Shown here one piece after another: positions 6,579 through 6,944 of a DNA stretch of 6,944 nucleotides (positions within the stretch are counted from its first letter, which is position 1; the number at the start of each line of letters is the position of its first letter). A program made the translations under genes and the position numbers. Source of the DNA: Fidelibacterota bacterium UBA1611 (lineage in GTDB: Bacteria; Fidelibacterota; Marinisomatia; Marinisomatales; UBA1611); the NCBI GenBank assembly GCA_002321855.1, contig DCMX01000243.1:6335-13278 (forward strand), written 5' to 3'. The notes under the pieces were generated by a model, which did not search any database, had not been told where the DNA came from, and saw nothing but the letters and a program-made list of their open reading frames with translations.

Positions 6579-6654
6579 TTGTCTGTATAATAAGCGAACG
6601 TAAATTTCCCGGAATTTTTAGATAGATTCATAACAATTTATATAAGATAGTCCC
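6579..6654. promoter_or_regulatory. Divergent dus/rpmB promoter region
   Basis: This 76-base AT-rich gap must hold the start signals for both genes. Toward dus, TATTAT (6592-6587, minus strand) matches 5 of 6 bases of a -10 box; toward rpmB, TATAAG (6641-6646) with a weak TTTAGA (6617-6622) 18 bases upstream is the best candidate. Both -10-like boxes end 8 bases before the respective ATG, so transcripts from them would be nearly leaderless. Neither gene has a clear Shine-Dalgarno. The assignment is by consensus only and either box may be chance in AT-rich DNA. Confidence 0.4.
6602..6618. repeat. Inverted repeat between dus and rpmB
   Basis: AAATTTCC-C-GGAATTTT is a 17-base palindrome around a central C, with 7 of 8 arm positions pairing and a perfect TTCCCGGAA core (6606-6614). 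It sits near the middle of the divergent region, just upstream of both candidate -10 boxes, where an operator or activator site could act on either gene. It may also be chance. Confidence 0.3.
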
Positions 6655-6891
6655 ATGAGCAGAGTATGTGATGTAACTGGTAAAAAACCCATGTTTGGTA
6701 ACAATGTGAGCCATGCACATAATAAGTCCCGGCGTAGGTTCAATGTTAATTTACAAAAGAAGAAATTTTGGCTTCCTGATGAGAAGCGTTATATTACTCT
6801 GCGGGTATCAACCCGTGGTATGCGAATTATTGATAAAAAAGGAATTCGCAAGGTCTTGAATGATTTAAGGAATAAAGGAATAAAAATTTAA
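6655..6891 (+). CDS. rpmB: 50S ribosomal protein L28
   Basis: Structural protein of the large ribosomal subunit. The 78-residue product matches the standard bacterial L28 length and pattern from end to end: MSRVCDVTGKKPMFGNNVSHA (1-21), SRRRFNVNLQKKKFW (25-39), ITLRVSTRGMRIIDKKGI (47-64) and a terminal VLNDLRNKGIKI. It is strongly basic, as expected. It has a single cysteine (Cys5), so it is the zinc-free form and not the CXXC zinc-ribbon form. The ATG at 6655 is fixed by the conserved N-terminus; no Shine-Dalgarno is evident. In many genomes rpmG (L33) follows; it is not visible within the 53 bases left. The identification is firm. Confidence 0.97.
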   Translation: MSRVCDVTGKKPMFGNNVSHAHNKSRRRFNVNLQKKKFWLPDEKRYITLRVSTRGMRIIDKKGIRKVLNDLRNKGIKI

Positions 6892-6944
6892 TTAACTATT
6901 ATTATTTCCTCTTTTTTCTAAATGTCCTATATAAAATTGAGCAA
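6892..6944. other. Intergenic tail after rpmB
   Basis: These 53 bases are very AT-rich with a pyrimidine run (CCTCTTTTTTCT, 6908-6919). I see no hairpin that would make it an intrinsic terminator. An ATG at 6922 opens a plus-strand frame to the window edge (MSYIKLS...), which could be the next gene's start, but seven codons without a Shine-Dalgarno are too little to call. Confidence 0.5.

Noticed and set aside
6602..6618. An intrinsic terminator at the palindrome
   Set aside because: It lies between divergent starts, with a core of only 9 perfect bases and almost no loop, so a termination role makes no sense there.

Overview
The window is a compact, mid-to-low GC (roughly 40% by eye) bacterial chromosome segment. 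One long leftward gene run fills most of it, with a single rightward ribosomal protein gene at the right edge. There is no sign of plasmid, phage, transposon, CRISPR or RNA genes. Several features suggest the Fibrobacterota-Chlorobiota-Bacteroidota (FCB) side of the tree: a long ALDH4A1-type P5C dehydrogenase, short intergenic gaps with mostly weak Shine-Dalgarno sites, and the style of Ndk, SucC and SucD. An uncultured lineage such as Marinimicrobia/SAR406 would fit, but this placement is inference from general resemblance only.

Layout from right to left on the minus strand: a tRNA-dihydrouridine synthase of the DusB type (5583-6578); a 77-base gap with a possible promoter; then a tightly packed block of 1-pyrroline-5-carboxylate dehydrogenase (pruA, 3883-5505), carbamate kinase (arcC, 2938-3882), succinyl-CoA synthetase beta (sucC, 1760-2935), succinyl-CoA synthetase alpha (sucD, 882-1757), nucleoside diphosphate kinase (ndk, 433-858) and a lipoprotein with a PKD-like domain and a very acidic tail, cut by the left window edge (1-420). 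Gaps inside the block are 0, 2, 2, 23 and 12 bases, so it is very likely one operon. On the plus strand, rpmB (L28) starts at 6655, divergent from dus across a 76-base intergenic region. The last 53 bases hold no recognisable gene.

The block makes metabolic sense as an amino-acid-to-ATP module. PruA yields glutamate and NADH from proline or ornithine carbon; glutamate feeds 2-oxoglutarate and succinyl-CoA; SucCD converts succinyl-CoA to succinate with substrate-level phosphorylation; carbamate kinase makes ATP from carbamoyl phosphate; Ndk equilibrates the nucleoside triphosphates. No proline dehydrogenase, arginine deiminase or ornithine carbamoyltransferase is in the window.

No clearly new system is visible. 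The points most worth a second look are a slippery AAAAAAG heptamer at the very end of sucC, placed so that a -1 shift would fuse SucC to SucD, and a hairpin that would bury the arcC ribosome binding site inside the last codons of pruA.
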